This document shows positions 45,041 through 57,287 of a stretch of DNA of 64,000 bases, piece by piece. Position numbers and translations under genes: made by a program. The notes below the pieces were generated by a model, which had not been told where the DNA came from, ran no database searches, and saw nothing but the letters and a program-made list of their open reading frames with translations. Source of the stretch: Apoda limacodes (taxonomy: Eukaryota; Arthropoda; Insecta; Lepidoptera; Limacodidae); assembly GCA_946406115.1 (NCBI GenBank), contig OX291550.1, positions 23,350,722 to 23,414,721 on the forward strand. Reading direction: 5' to 3'. The number at the start of each line of letters is the position of its first letter. The first letter of the stretch is position 1.

Positions 45041-45238
45041 GGCCGCATTCGAACAGGATTAATTTCTTGACAGCGACGCGACAACAACACGGCTGTGATC
45101 ACACAGAGCACACAAAGATGAATCAGCGTGTTTATACAGGTTGGGATCAGACACTTATCCGACTCCGTGTGAACTGTGAGTCACTGTAATGTCGTCGTCG
45201 TGTCGCAGATAAGAGGTTGAATCTGGATAAATGTAGCC
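45041..45238. mobile_element. MITE-like element with ~45-bp imperfect TIRs
   Basis: The left end ggccgcattcgaacaggatt is inverted at the right end, whose reverse complement begins ggctacatttatccagatt. Further in, gacgcgacaacaac pairs with gtcgtcgtcgtgtcgc. It is about 198 bp long with no coding capacity. No clear 8-bp or TA target duplication was seen. Confidence 0.6.
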
Positions 45239-45244
45239 TAAGGA

Positions 45245-46198
45245 AGATCTACCATATAAAGTGTGTACATATTTACATAATATACACCCACAAAACCCTC
45301 ACCCCTAAATAAACTTACCCTAACACACACATACACATATTTATGCATATAAATGAACACATTACCTTAGGATTTCAAGCAATAGCAATAATTTATATTT
45401 TTTTTATATCAAATGTTTTAGTTGTATTTTAAAGATTTCACCCACTCTAGGCTTTTAGTTGTTGATGAATACGAACCTAGACCTTGGACAAACTGTAGTT
45501 AGGTTGGTCCAATTTCGAGAAAAAGGTTAATCGTGAAATTCAACACGATTGGATAGGCGCGTTCAGAAAACTGCGTACTAGTTTCTCGTCCTTAAAATCC
45601 CCAAGCTTGAAGATAAAAGTCTTTAAATAGTAATGATTGGTCACTAACTATTAAAGGCCTCTTAGGAAAGCATATGTGAGGCCTATGCTCAGTAGTTGAC
45701 ATCTGTAGACTGATGCGATATATAAATATAAGACAAAGATATTAAAACTTACATTTCCAATGAAAAAAATTACGTAAGGCACTGAGAAACAAGAAATATA
45801 AATGACGGAACAAAATAAAAATATATTATGTAAATTATATCTGAAGTCCACGATGAATTACAATGGAGCAGTAAATAGAATATCATGTTTTCACCTGACG
45901 CGGTAAAAACGTTCTTTGAACAAGGCAGTTATAAAAAAGTCTATTTTTAGTATAATTCTGCCAGTGGGCATGGGCAACCTACCCCCGAAGTACAAGTGGC
46001 TTTCTTGTTACTCACAACCCTGAACTTCCATGTATTTCACAAAAAAAAAACCTGTCATTGAACAGGTCTCATTATGATTAAAAACTTGCCAAGAGCACAT
46101 GGTACATGCATCAAATTATGGTTGCATTGTCTCTATTACTTAGTTTTCAGTTTGTGCCAATTTTTTGGGGTTATACATTTTTTTATACCTATTTTTTA
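45245..46198. other. Intergenic, nothing recognised
   Basis: AT-rich. A run of nine A bases near 46041 and short frames such as 45651-45851 (minus) give no recognisable product. Confidence 0.5.
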
Positions 46199-46202
46199 TA
46201 AG

Positions 46203-46505
46203 AAACTTACGGTCCGCCTGATGGTAAGCAATCACCGTAGCCTATAAACGCTTGCAACACCAGGGGTATAACCGACCCTTCAGAGCGCTCATTCCACAAC
46301 CCAAGCGTTCGCGGAAGGAAGTTTCTCTATACCACACTGTACGCGACCATTTCGGTTCTAAAGTGTGAGAATGAATTCCCTGGCGATAGCGAGCGGTGCG
46401 ATAGTAGATAGAAGCCGTGGGCTTAATTTCAAACAATTCCTCAGAACACATCACATTGTGCAAGCGGAAGAACACACACAGGAGGGCAAAATCTCTCCTC
46501 AGACT
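46203..46505 (-). pseudogene. Truncated LINE 3' end, minus strand
   Basis: The minus frame 46242-46475 carries CSEELFEIKPTASIYYRTAR and HSHTLEPKWSRTV, matching the C-terminal part of the LINE at 18648-21960. The tail appears reversed as acggtccgcctgatggtaag at 46210. It is 5'-truncated, as usual for incomplete reverse transcription. The frame is broken before FRERLGCGM. Confidence 0.9.
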
Positions 46506-46509
46506 TACT

Positions 46510-47135
46510 TATAAATAAAGTATATAACAATAGCATGCCATAGTAATGTATATGACATTATCTGATGATTTTAGTATATTTACATAGGCATCTTTTGTAT
46601 CACAGAAATAAGCTTTCTGACCTATATCGCCCTCTTAAGCCTTTATTTAGCGCTCCGTAACCATTAACCAATTTCATACCGAACCCCTAATACTCTGATT
46701 TCCATCACCATTGATGACATTAGCATTACATGCTCTATCTGTCATGTAATATAGGCTATATTATATAACATATAATATTTAAAATAATTTAACAGCCACT
46801 TAAGTTCGTTAATCGGCTGTTTGCCGTAATATAAGCTTTTAAGCAGCCAAACGATAAAATCTACTATTGTCAAAAATGTTTCGTGACTTCTGTTACTTTT
46901 TAGAAAATTTAAATATTCTTGAAAAAATAAATTAATTTTATTTAACTGACAATATGCTAACCAGCTGTTTGGCAAAGAGCGCGATAATTAGAAAGCGCTC
47001 GTATGTGCGAAAACCCAAAGTCATATATAGGACTGATTTTAACAGCGAAACGAATCTTACTTTACCCCCTATCCTTCCTCTCTCCTCCTAATTCCCACAA
47101 AAAAACTACAGCTAATGTAATGCATAAAAATCACG
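46510..47135. other. Intergenic, nothing recognised
   Basis: A 77-codon minus frame (46742-46975) in AT-rich sequence has no known relatives. No splice-flanked exon was recognised. Confidence 0.45.
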
Positions 47136-47137
47136 AA

Positions 47138-47285
47138 TTTCTGTGTTGAAGCCTCATTTAATTGTACCATAGCCCTTGACCATTTCTTACGTTCTTTACC
47201 CTAACGTACAAATTCTGTGTTGAAGCCTCATTTAATTGTACCATAGCCCTTGACCATTTCTTACGTTCTTTACCCTAACGTACAA
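47138..47285 (+). repeat. Tandem duplication, 74-bp period
   Basis: ctgtgttgaagcctcattta starts at 47141 and again at 47215, and both units run to ttaccctaacgtacaaa. The two copies are almost identical. Confidence 0.9.
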
Positions 47286-47389
47286 ACAACCAAATTTAGT
47301 TGTATATTAGGTTGAAGATACGTTCACACGGTACTTTGAAAACTTTTACAATACAAGAATAATTTTGTAACAAAAAACTTGTTAAATAA

Positions 47390-47700
47390 ACCGGTCAAGT
47401 GCGAGTTGGACTTGCGCACCGAGGGTTCCGTACCTACCACTATTTGGATAATTTACAAAAACAAAAAGTGTGCCGCTAAGCTGTCACCTACCCAATTACT
47501 GTCCAAGCCCAACATTGCATTTGAATACTGTTGCCAACAAACAAATGAGTTACTGTTTCGCTTAAAAATAGAATAACAGCTAAATTGCTCTGACCCGTTC
47601 CATAATTGACCGGTTTTTATTATTTGTTGTTATACTTTAGAGCTCTCACACACTAAATTGTGCAATGTTGAAGCTAGATTATTAAGTTTGTACCCTGTAC
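47390..47700 (+). repeat. Dispersed repeat, caagtgcgagtcg family
   Basis: It starts ccggtcaagtgcgagttgga and carries gcaccgagggttccgtacc, cacctacccaattactgtcc and ttattatttgttgttatact. It is the same family as 40135-40910, and shorter. Confidence 0.7.
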
Positions 47701-47704
47701 CGTC

Positions 47705-49005
47705 AAGCACCGAGCTCATCGCACCGCCGCCGCCTAGTCTAATTCGTTATTCGAACGTTAATATTGTTATTAATTTAATAAGTATTAGTATTCAGAATTT
47801 TATGATTTAATTTTTCTGTAATGCCACATGAATAATAAATTTATATTTATTACCTGTTTTACACAAATACCTACCAACTTGATATAAGTACCTTTTAATG
47901 GAATTTTACTTTTCCGACTACATTTTTTAAGTTGGTCTACTATTACTTATTAAGTTGTAAAGCCTACTTAGCTATGATAGTCTGATGTATGACCTGCATA
48001 TGGTCATGTAATAATTTTAAAGTAAAATGTAAAGCATTAGCACCCGGAAGTGCACTACTTGGGTGCATTCACCTATTTATAAATTAAAATATCCCCGTGT
48101 GGAATCATCCACATGATAGGAGTGTAAGGTGTCTCACCAATTAATTGTGTAAAACCGCGTGACTGACCTAGTTTACAGTCACTCAGCCCCTTTAGTTGTT
48201 CTCTCTTTCAGATACATATAATTGTTAGGTCAAAATTGATGTAAACCCGGATGTGGGTATTCATGGTTGGAAATCCAAAGAGCAGGAGATGCTCAGTACC
48301 CTGACGGACGTCTTCAAGCCAGTTAAGTTCATGTTATATATAAATTAGATGTAATATTAACTCTTTGTATTCGCAGTGCATAAACATATTTGATTCACAA
48401 TCTACCATTTCGTAACGATCCCTTATTTTCTGTTAAGTACGTTCCCGAAATCCGAAGTTAAGAACCCTAACCCCTGTTTCCAAATATAAGATATATTTTT
48501 TGGTTACAGAGGAAAGTTTCAATCCTTAAACGTTTCCTTGTTTGGCAAACGTATATTCTTCCTTATTGCCGAATTCCAACACAAAAAACTTTAATCAGAC
48601 GCAAGTGAGAAATTCACGTGATTTGTAAATGTCCCCACAAAATGTGCACGTCAGCCGTGTAAGTTTTAACGCTTTTTTTTGTTACTCACGGATTATTTGT
48701 TTGTCAAATAAGTTCATAAAAATATTTAGTAGTCAATGGGATTTTGTATTTTGTGGATTAACCTGAATATAAGTGAATTCAAAAATTAAATTAAATGTCC
48801 ATGTGACATTTGTCTGTATACAACATAATCTTTTGATTTGAATTGATTTGCATAGATATTATTATTAGGACAAAATATGAGATTACATATTTGTTTAAAG
48901 AAATGTAAATATAGCGCACATATTGATGACGTACCTACTAAAGAACGCCAAGATTAAGAATTACCCATTCGGCAAACAGAAGTGTGTGTCGTAATTTGTT
49001 CAGCC
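47705..49005. other. Intergenic, nothing recognised
   Basis: AT-rich apart from a small patch with gcaccgccgccgcctag at about 47720. No gene or repeat was identified. Confidence 0.45.
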
Positions 49006-49009
49006 TAAA

Positions 49010-49090
49010 TACTGTGCGGATGAAAAGAACATATAGGAAGGAGGATTGAGAAAGGGCTGTTAAGGTGGTTTGGCCATGTTGACCATTGAA
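49010..49090 (+). pseudogene. Tiny LINE reverse-transcriptase remnant
   Basis: Codons around 49055-49083 read LLRWFGHVD, preceded out of frame by RTYR-like codons. This resembles the RWFGHV motif near the C-terminus of some insect LINE polyproteins. It is too short to assign to a clade. Confidence 0.4.
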
Positions 49091-49094
49091 TATT

Positions 49095-51128
49095 AAACGG
49101 AATTTATTGATCTTATTAATTAATCTTCGGAAATCATAATGAAATTTAGCCCATTCTGGGAAAAAGTCTTAGTTTCCTTGTGTGAATAAGGCATGGATAG
49201 TATTATGTAGGTGTGTAATATGTATGTCTAAGGAAACTACGCAAACTATAAACCTAATGTGGGAAGTATTATGACGGCATTTACGTCATAGCCCGGTTTG
49301 TAGAAACCGGTGTGGTTTTGTAGTACATAAATGTAGTACAACTGGAAAAAAGATTGGATATTGCGACTGTTTAATTCATTCACCCAGACGCGTCTTACTA
49401 ACATCCAAAGCACAACAGATAATTTTTCAAAATAAAAAGTTGATCAAAACGTTCGCAAAGAATACCAGTTCAGCCTACGTTCGTCAGTCGTCGTTCGGCG
49501 AGAGATCTGTTAAAAATTATAAATAAAAAAAATGTTAAAGACAGCATAGTTCTACTCTTAATATTAATATTATTGTGCCAAATTCTTAATTTAACAGGTT
49601 TATTCAAAATACTCTAATGTTGATATCTTATCTTTACAAAAAATTCTTCTATTTTAAAATAAAAGTTTTTTATTATTATTTCCTAGGATTATAAAGCGAA
49701 CTACTGTTAAAATTGTTTTATAGCTATAGTAGTTTAGCGGGATGATAAATCTGTCCACATATATTTAAAAGTAATAGGAAAACGTTAACTCCTAAATATC
49801 CCTAATAAGGACACCCCAAAACGGGTATGCTTAGTAGTCAGTTTTCTGTAAAGTTTAGTCCCAACTATACCCGACCAAAACCCAATGCGGAGTCTCCACA
49901 AGGTACAATTAGTAAAGACACCACTTAGACTTATGAAATTCATTAAATTTCACATCAAGAGAAGTAACGTTTTCATTTTGCTAAGCGAACGTCTTAACTG
50001 TGTGTAACAAATTGAGCCTAGAAACAGAAGCCGAGTGATTTATAGTCAGTTTTATTTGTTATCACTAACAGAGATAGTTGTCATTTACATGATAAAACTG
50101 ACAATTTAGAAACTGAATATTTAGGGATTTGTGCATGTGTTTTGTTTTGCTCACATCGCCTAATCCGGGCCAGCCTTTTAGTTTATAATTCGTCCGATTT
50201 AGCAAAGGGTTTTATTATTGTGTACTTGGCCTTACATTTTATAACTTAGTACACAGAATAAACAAATTAATTTGGATGCTTACTTGCTGGTAGACGTTGT
50301 CTGTCCATTTTATTATATTTATATTTTATTGTTATTTAAGTTAATCATTTGCAACGCCATATCTAGTAGCGAGCTACAACAAAGGGGACAGCAGAAAAAC
50401 TACCCTATGATGTAGATGTGTATCCAAAACTTTAGCCATTAATTTCTCTCTTAAAAAGTTTAAAACTGTGAAGATATATGCTTACTTTTTGGTTAAGTGA
50501 TACAAAAATGATATTATGACTGCATTAATTTGACCGAATCTACAATACTTACTTTATTTGTTTTTTTGTTACGTCACTACGCCATGGATATGAAACTATT
50601 TATAAATATTTCCTTGATCGGTTATGGTTTTCCGATGAAATTAAGTAAATTGTCTGTGTATATCTATGGCTCACGAATAGTCCATTTTCCGAAAAAAAAA
50701 ATTTGCTTTGCAGTTTAGCAAATGTTATTTACGAGTTAATTATGTAGGTAATATTACTATGAGTCGAATAAATTAAAAAAGTAATCTACGCATCCCGGAA
50801 AGTAATAATAGTCCTATGTCCTATACCCATTATCCAGGGCGTCATAGTTATTTAGCCATTTCCAAATTTCATTTTTCTTTCCACGATATTCAATAATTAT
50901 TTAGGTTAATTGTATAAGGATTTACCTAAATGAATATTTTACATGACAGCTTTGAAGAACCTAATCAAAAGTATAAAAATATTTTATCAAAACAAAATTA
51001 ATATATCGTTATATTATAAATTCAACCCAATGAAAAAAAGGAAATATGTCTATTGGTACTACTTACAATTAAGTTACTACAAACAAAAAGTTAAATAAAA
51101 AAAACATGGTACTCAGATAGGATATTTA
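49095..51128. other. Intergenic, nothing firm
   Basis: AT-rich, with a few short inverted motifs such as gacggcatttacgtcatagc near 49274. The frame 50530-50718 has no recognisable product. Confidence 0.45.
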
Positions 51129-51132
51129 TCGT

Positions 51133-51202
51133 ACGGAAGTAATACATAATTGTACGGAACACTATCCACGGAAGTAATACATAATTGTACGGAACACTCT
51201 CC
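51133..51202 (+). repeat. Tandem duplication, 35-bp period
   Basis: acggaagtaatacataattg starts at 51133 and again at 51168, and each unit ends acggaacact followed by (a/c)tccac. Confidence 0.85.
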
Positions 51203-51489
51203 ACATAAGTTCAACTCACACTTTTTAATCGGATTTTTTAATCAATAATTTTTTACGATTGATATGGTTTCAAGAGTAAAGCTGCAGATTTTAGAATGCA
51301 ACAAAAAAATTTCATGGTTTGCTGGAAGAATGAATGAAATGAAAATACCGTTTTTACTTTTAAGGGGCATATACCAGCTAACTAGCGTAACTTCGTGAAA
51401 ACATAGATATGGCCAAAATGTTGTTACTTTATTACATCAAAAGTAACATTAGTCTGTAGTCATAAGAAGAGCATTTTGTTTTGTTTCAG

Positions 51490-51586
51490 GGATCCAATTC
51501 TCACGCGATCGAATTGATCACGAATTCGAAATAAAGTACGAATTCAAACTTTCCTCAAACGAAAATGTAGTTAAGCAATTCTGGTA
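51490..51586 (+). other. Possible terminal exon of an unrecognised gene
   Basis: A pyrimidine-rich tract ending ttttgttttgtttcag precedes a frame (phase 2 entry) reading FSRDRIDHEFEIKYEFKLSS through VVKQFW to a stop at 51584-51586. The stretch is charged and codon-like, unlike its AT-rich surroundings. It is followed by a short hairpin (ccactcgaa/ttcgagtgg, about 51617-51640). No upstream exon or polyadenylation signal was found. It could be chance. Confidence 0.25.
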
Positions 51587-51644
51587 ATGTCGAATCCACA
51601 TGTCTCGAACGCAAGCCACTCGAACTGCTTCGAGTGGTCGGGAC

Positions 51645-52825
51645 CGTTCAAGACTACATCTCGCATTCGAATCATAAAAAATTTCATTCAAAATGATTGG
51701 GTTATGTCTTAAATGTAGGTCGGAGTAATTAAAAGGGCGAAAAAAAGACTTATATTAGCAAATATGAATCATTTTTTTACCTTGATTTCTTTTATAATAC
51801 ATTATTAGTCTTTTCTCAGATGATTGATTGGCCAATTTTTGCATTTATAAAAGTCGCCCATGACAGTAATATTCTTCTATTTCCATTGATTTCATCGTTA
51901 CATCACATATACTGACAAAAACGTTTATGGTCCGGCGCCGCCATCTTTAGTGCTGCGTAGTATTTTGATAATAATAGGTGGTAATTTCATGTGAGAAAAA
52001 TTTTAAACACGCAATTAAACCTTTGACAAATAAGAATTACTTATAATTCTGAACCAAATAAAACACTCAACAAAAACTAACAGAGTTTTTTTTTATTTCT
52101 GTCCCAATACGTTCCATTTAAAGATTACAGCAATTTCTCGAAATAGGGATTTAGTTTACAAACTTAGTTATACTTATTATTTCCTTATTAATAATAATGA
52201 TACACAAGTAAAATGTTGCTTCAAACATTTTGTAGTCACCGAAACCTTTTTAATATATCAATAGATGCATATTAGAGTAGGCGTTTTTAAAAACGCTCTA
52301 AAACTGTGCAACGGAACGTAACTCCCAGCTAAACCGGTTCACATTGGCAACATTTCACCGCTTCGAACAACATTTTGTTTCGATTGATAGTGATTACAGT
52401 CAAGATGGTGTCTTAAAGATAATCTTTTATTCGAAATGATCTCGGATGAAGTGAGAATAAGGTTCCTAGAGTCTATCTTCTAAATATTCCTTATTCTATC
52501 CATTTACGCCAAAGACCTTGCACTTAAAAGTTCATTGTTTAACACTTTTAAAAAAACCTTATAATAATTGTTCCTATTCATCAGCTGCAATCTGCACATA
52601 AAACAGTTCTTGTTTTATCTCCTCCTTTTTACGGTTGGTAAATAAATCAGGCAAAATATATTTCTTTACATTAACTTTTGTATTTATTGTGTAGTCCTAT
52701 TTCATGGAAACATCTGGTTCCACTTGTAAATGTAAAATACCATATGAATTGTTTGAGCTTTTATTTCTATAAATTGCATTTCTTAAATACTTAAATTGTA
52801 ACTTTCAACCTATGAGTATTATATT
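51645..52825. other. Intergenic, nothing recognised
   Basis: AT-rich sequence with no frame or repeat that stands out. Confidence 0.5.
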
Positions 52826-52827
52826 TA

Positions 52828-53530
52828 TACAGGGTGGAAATTATAACTGATCACTCGATTATTTTTAAACTATACGCGATATCGAAATACTGAATAACAC
52901 GAGCTCTATCCAATGGTATCAATAATGATTAATACAATAAACTGAATCTATCCGAAAATTTTATGTTTCAAGCTTCTATACATTTAAGATGGCGACGTGC
53001 GTACGTACTTAAAAAAGATATTATGCACTTATTAATATCTGTATCAATAATTGTGATAGATAGTAGATACACGTGTCTCCACTTCACGTGTTTACACTGT
53101 ACTTCACTATTTTGAAAAAGTATCTAAATAAACCAAACTGGCTCTATGAATTTAATTCTTTTGCCATGATTTAATTTTTAAAAATTAAAAGAGAAATTGG
53201 TGTTAAATAAATACCTACTATTTTGATGCACAAGAAAGTTTTGCATTTTTAATTAAGTAATGATGGCGTATTCTAATGTCGAAAAAAGTAACATGTTAAA
53301 TTGTATTATCAAAATTATTTAGGTATCATGCGATAAGTACCATGTCACCATACTAAATGTATGGAAGCTGAAAACAACAAAATTTCGAATAAACCCTGCT
53401 TATTTATAAACCATTATTGATATAATTAGATAGAGCTCGTGAAGCACTTTTTGGATCAATAATCAGTATTTCGATATCGTGTATTGTTAAGATATAATCG
53501 AGTGAAATCGCTTAGCGTTTCCAACCTGTA
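52828..53530. mobile_element. 703-bp TIR element with CAGGGTGG/CAGGTTGG ends
   Basis: The left end (cagggtggaaa, then tcactcgattat, then cgatatcgaaatactga) is inverted at the right end, whose reverse complement has caggttggaaa, tcactcgattat and cgatatcgaaatactga. The symmetry extends through about 140 bp at each side, including gagctctatc and tatcaataatg. It is flanked by ta on both sides. No transposase frame was seen, so it is non-autonomous. Confidence 0.8.
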
Positions 53531-53534
53531 TATT

Positions 53535-54848
53535 TGATTAGTTTTTATGGCAAGACCATTCTCCAGTTTTAATTTTACTGTACACATCTACCAGTCTTTA
53601 ATTTTTAATTTAATTGTTTATTCATTACAGATGATCTGAATGACTGAATTCTGTATGTAACAATGTATGTATTTACGAATTATCGTATGGGATATTAAAT
53701 TAAAGAAATTCATAAGGTGGATCTAAAAATTTACTTCAATATTACCTTTTGGCCACTTGTTTTCTTAAAATCAAAAACATACCTTGTTTGGGCTTCTCCA
53801 GGTGTAAGACGGCTCTGTAAGTTCTTATAAAATATACCTGAAATGATAGGTTATATCCTTTTATCTAACCTCGAGAAAGCAATTAGGAAAACTATTTTAA
53901 TTTTTTATTTTTTAAATATGAAATAGTTCCTTAAATTTAGTATTTTAGGAAACTATACTGTAGGTACAATGCTGTTTTCGTTTATTGATTATATTATTAA
54001 TGGGTTAAAGGAGATTTCCTACTTATCCTCACTATTCCCTTTTCATGTGCCTCCAACATTTTACTTTTATTTATTAAGCTACTATAAGTTTCAAAAACAC
54101 TAAAGCTTAAGGACCTACTTATCTCACATTTTAAAAATGAAAAATAAAAAATAGGGTAATAATTTTAAGAACTGAGGGCTTATATGATTGTTTTAAACTG
54201 GAGTACTTATGTGTACCAAGCGGCTATCCTCTGCATCGATTAGCGGTTTTCGAGCAAATTGGCGTTTTACACCGAACACTATTTGCAGACGGCGGTGTGT
54301 GTAAAGTCCAAAAATGTTTATATTTATTATTTATTTATTTATTTTTGGGAATCACAACAACCAGATACCGTGTCGTACAACCATACCATTAGGGTTCTGT
54401 AGTAATTTATTTACTAATACTAAATAGTAAGCATAATTATAAGGAAATCTTACGCTTAACAAACTTGCAAGATAACAGATTTTTTTCACCTGATTCTACT
54501 GACAGTCACATGTCAGGAATAGTTCATCAATATTAATTTTGTCATAGAAATGTGATAGATTTAAATTTAAAATTAAATTACCCCCATCTTTTAAAGAGGG
54601 ATGAAATAATTTTCACTGGTAATAGTAATATTATTTTCCTATGAAAATGAGTACTTTCTTTACGGAAAAACGTTGCCTACATTGATAAGAGCACCACATT
54701 AAAACACTGTTAAATTTAAGTCAATGGCATTGGTATCTTCTGAGTTAAATAATTTCAGACAGACAGACAGGCAGACGAAGAAGGTACACAATATACTAAC
54801 GAAAAAACATATCCAATGACTAACAAACTCTTTCATTATAATATATGT
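53535..54848. other. Intergenic; (ttta)n microsatellite near 54320
   Basis: AT-rich. A ttta run lies at about 54320-54345. The string agacagacagacaggcagac near 54759 is typical of LINE-tail debris. Confidence 0.45.
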
Positions 54849-54851
54849 ATG

Positions 54852-55128
54852 TAGTACCTGGAGACAGAGCTTTGCTCGTTTTTTTTAACAAAGCTATCTA
54901 TTGTCAAGTAGCTTTAGTGTTGCTGTGCCGGTAAAAATAATAGTATTACTACTCGCCAATAGATGTCAGGAAGAGTCATATTTTTCAGTTTATCGTTGCC
55001 TGAAAAAACACGGATAAAACGGCATTTTCCAAAAACGAAACCCAGCCAGATCAATTTATCGCCCCCGAAACCCTCCGCACCCTAAATTACATGAAAATCG
55101 TTGTAGCCGTTTACGAGATTCAGATTAT
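54852..55128 (-). repeat. Dispersed repeat, minus partner of 29952-30203
   Basis: On the minus strand it shows the same order of blocks as 29952-30203, from ctgaatctcgtaaacggct to aaaaaaacgagcaaagct. The two copies are clearly diverged and in opposite orientation 25 kb apart. Confidence 0.75.
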
Positions 55129-55394
55129 ATATATTTTGATGGATTGCTATTGCTGGCGTAGATAAGGGGTTCAAAATACGGCTATTCCGATTTTGCTAAG
55201 ATAAGACTACAATATTTTAATAAAAATTGGACCTAAGACGTAGGTAACCATTATAAGATCTTAAAAAAAGTCGCATATAAAACTTTGTGTGAGTGTGTTG
55301 TATGCTCGCTTGCGAACATATTTTTCACATAAATGAACTGCAACATAATGATAAATTGACTATCCATGTCAAGTTGTAGAGATTAGATTTTTGC

Positions 55395-55650
55395 GCGAAC
55401 TAACCTCACCGAGAGCGATTTGGGCCACAGTCCTCCACGCGGGCCCAGTGCGAATTGTGGACATTACATAAGTTTTTTTTGACGTGTGCAGGTTTCTTTA
55501 CGATGTTTTTCTACACCGAAAAGCCAGTAGAGTTAATCATTAATGTACTTAAAAAAAAATAGGAAAAAGACTTATTGGTACACGCCTGGCTCGAACCTCC
55601 GCGCCTCAGGACGCGAGGTGAAATCGAAACCCCTAAGCCACCACCACAGA
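55395..55650 (-). repeat. tRNA-derived SINE, minus strand
   Basis: The minus strand reads an A-box-like ggtggcttaggggtttcgat and a B-box-like ggttcgagccaggcg (55583-55645). The body contains aaaacatcgtaaagaaacct and the 3' part gtccacaattcgcactgg and tctcggtgagg. It is the same family as 37040-37330. Frames crossing it are by-products. Confidence 0.75.
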
Positions 55651-55654
55651 GCTC

Positions 55655-56160
55655 AGAATAACGTCGCAATTGCTGTGCCGCGCCCAGTTTTCCTTGCTCT
55701 GTGGCCACCAACGACTTTCCTAAGCCACCACCGTATTAATTCGAAATTCAGCAACATTTTGTTATCTAATTTATTCAATCTCTATCTTAATAAATGAAAA
55801 TTATTCTTAAGTCTTCTGAGTTTGAACCATTGATTTCTCATCAAACTCATATTTAACCCAAACGAGAAAATAAAATGAGTCTCCTAAAATAAAAGTGGAA
55901 ATTCTAAAGGAGCACCCATAAAATACTGTGTTTTCGTTTGACACAATAAAAGACAGCTTTGAACAACGGAATTGGAAAAAGCTTTGTATCACCCAAATTC
56001 ACTCAGTAAGCGACCCTGAATTGTAAATGTTGTAATAGATTCTTTGTTGTTTGGAATCCGGAAATTTAGTTGAATTAAAATGGATGTGGCCATAAGAATC
56101 TTTCTTATCTTTTGTGACTGAAAACTATTATTTTTTTTGCAATTACGGCTCAGTAACTAC
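55655..56160. other. Intergenic, nothing recognised
   Basis: No frame or repeat was recognised. The 61-codon minus frame at 55807-55992 has no known product. Confidence 0.45.
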
Positions 56161-56164
56161 CTAA

Positions 56165-56455
56165 CTAGCGCCGCCAAAAGATATTCTTTATTTCCCTGAA
56201 ACCACACTGTACGTGCCATGTAAGTTTTAAGGTGTGAAGATGAATTGCCTGCAGATATCGAGTAGTGCGATGGTATAAAGTAGCCGTGAGCATCATTTCG
56301 AACAACTCCTCAGAACACATACCTTTATACCAGCGATAGAAGACATAAAGGAAGGCAAAGTCTCTCCTAAGACTTAAGCAATCGTCGACAATTCTCACAG
56401 CCCATCACAGTTGAACCGAATAGGGCCGAACTTGCGACTTTTAAAGCAGCAAATT
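56165..56455 (-). pseudogene. Truncated LINE C-terminal fragment, minus strand
   Basis: The minus frame 56165-56398 carries LSLRRDFAFLYVFYRWYKG, CSEELFEMMLTATLYHRT and HLHTLKL, the same region as 21520-21760 of the big LINE. It has a small deletion after MRIVDD. The usual 3' tail is missing at the 56165 side, so it is truncated at both ends. Confidence 0.9.
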
Positions 56456-56459
56456 TTGC

Positions 56460-56880
56460 CCCCGAGGTGAAGTCATTCCTTAACGCCCTTGACTAAATAA
56501 TTTATTAACTTCTCATTTCATTATGTGCAAGAACAAGAAGAAGAAGAAAAGAAAATTATAATAATCATGATGATTTTTTTCATGAAATCAAGTAACTTAA
56601 AGTTATTTAAAGTTTATTTGAAACAATTATTCTCATATATTTTTTAATGTTAACATTTACATAAACATTTACACTATTATACTTACCTCATTTGAAGAGG
56701 TCATGTTCTGTTTTGATATTATTGTTCCGTTTTAAGTCTGACTTGAAAAATGTCGCTGTTATTTTCTTGAATGCCGTAATAATATACCGCATCGTATAAT
56801 TTTATTTACTTTTACGAACAAGAAACGAAAATGACGTTCTTAAATCACGCTTTACATAAGTAATGGTTACATTTATGCTT
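56460..56880. other. Intergenic, nothing recognised
   Basis: AT-rich, with a purine-rich aagaagaagaagaaaagaaa stretch near 56532. Confidence 0.45.
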
Positions 56881-56884
56881 TTAC

Positions 56885-57075
56885 TAGCTTTCGCCCGTGG
56901 CTCCGCTCGCGCTTAATTTAATATCGACGATTTCTCCAGTTATTCATCGATATATAGATGGAGAGAAGTTAGCTTTAGTTCGTACACGCACAATTTTAGT
57001 ATAGGAAATCCTGCTTGAATATTAAAATTGTCCGAGATAAAAAGTAGCCTATGTCCTTTTCCGTCCCTTCAAAAA
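56885..57075 (+). repeat. RTE-like LINE 3' UTR fragment
   Basis: It begins ctagctttcgcccgtggctc and includes gataaaaagtagcctatgtc. It is the same family as 24100-24645, here lacking the ataatattagtatag end. Confidence 0.6.
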
Positions 57076-57287
57076 TCTCTGTTGCAAAAATCAGCTTAAT
57101 TGATTTCTCTGTAGCGACGCTAAGCAATAACAAACATACAAACTTTCCAAATACAATATTACTAAAGGTTTCCTTTTTTACTTCAAATAGGTACTTAAAA
57201 AAATTCTGTCTCTCGCGCTCTGTCTTAAAAGACATATTTTTAAGGACTGCTCTTGATCAGAATGAAGCAGAATTACTAAGGTATGGT

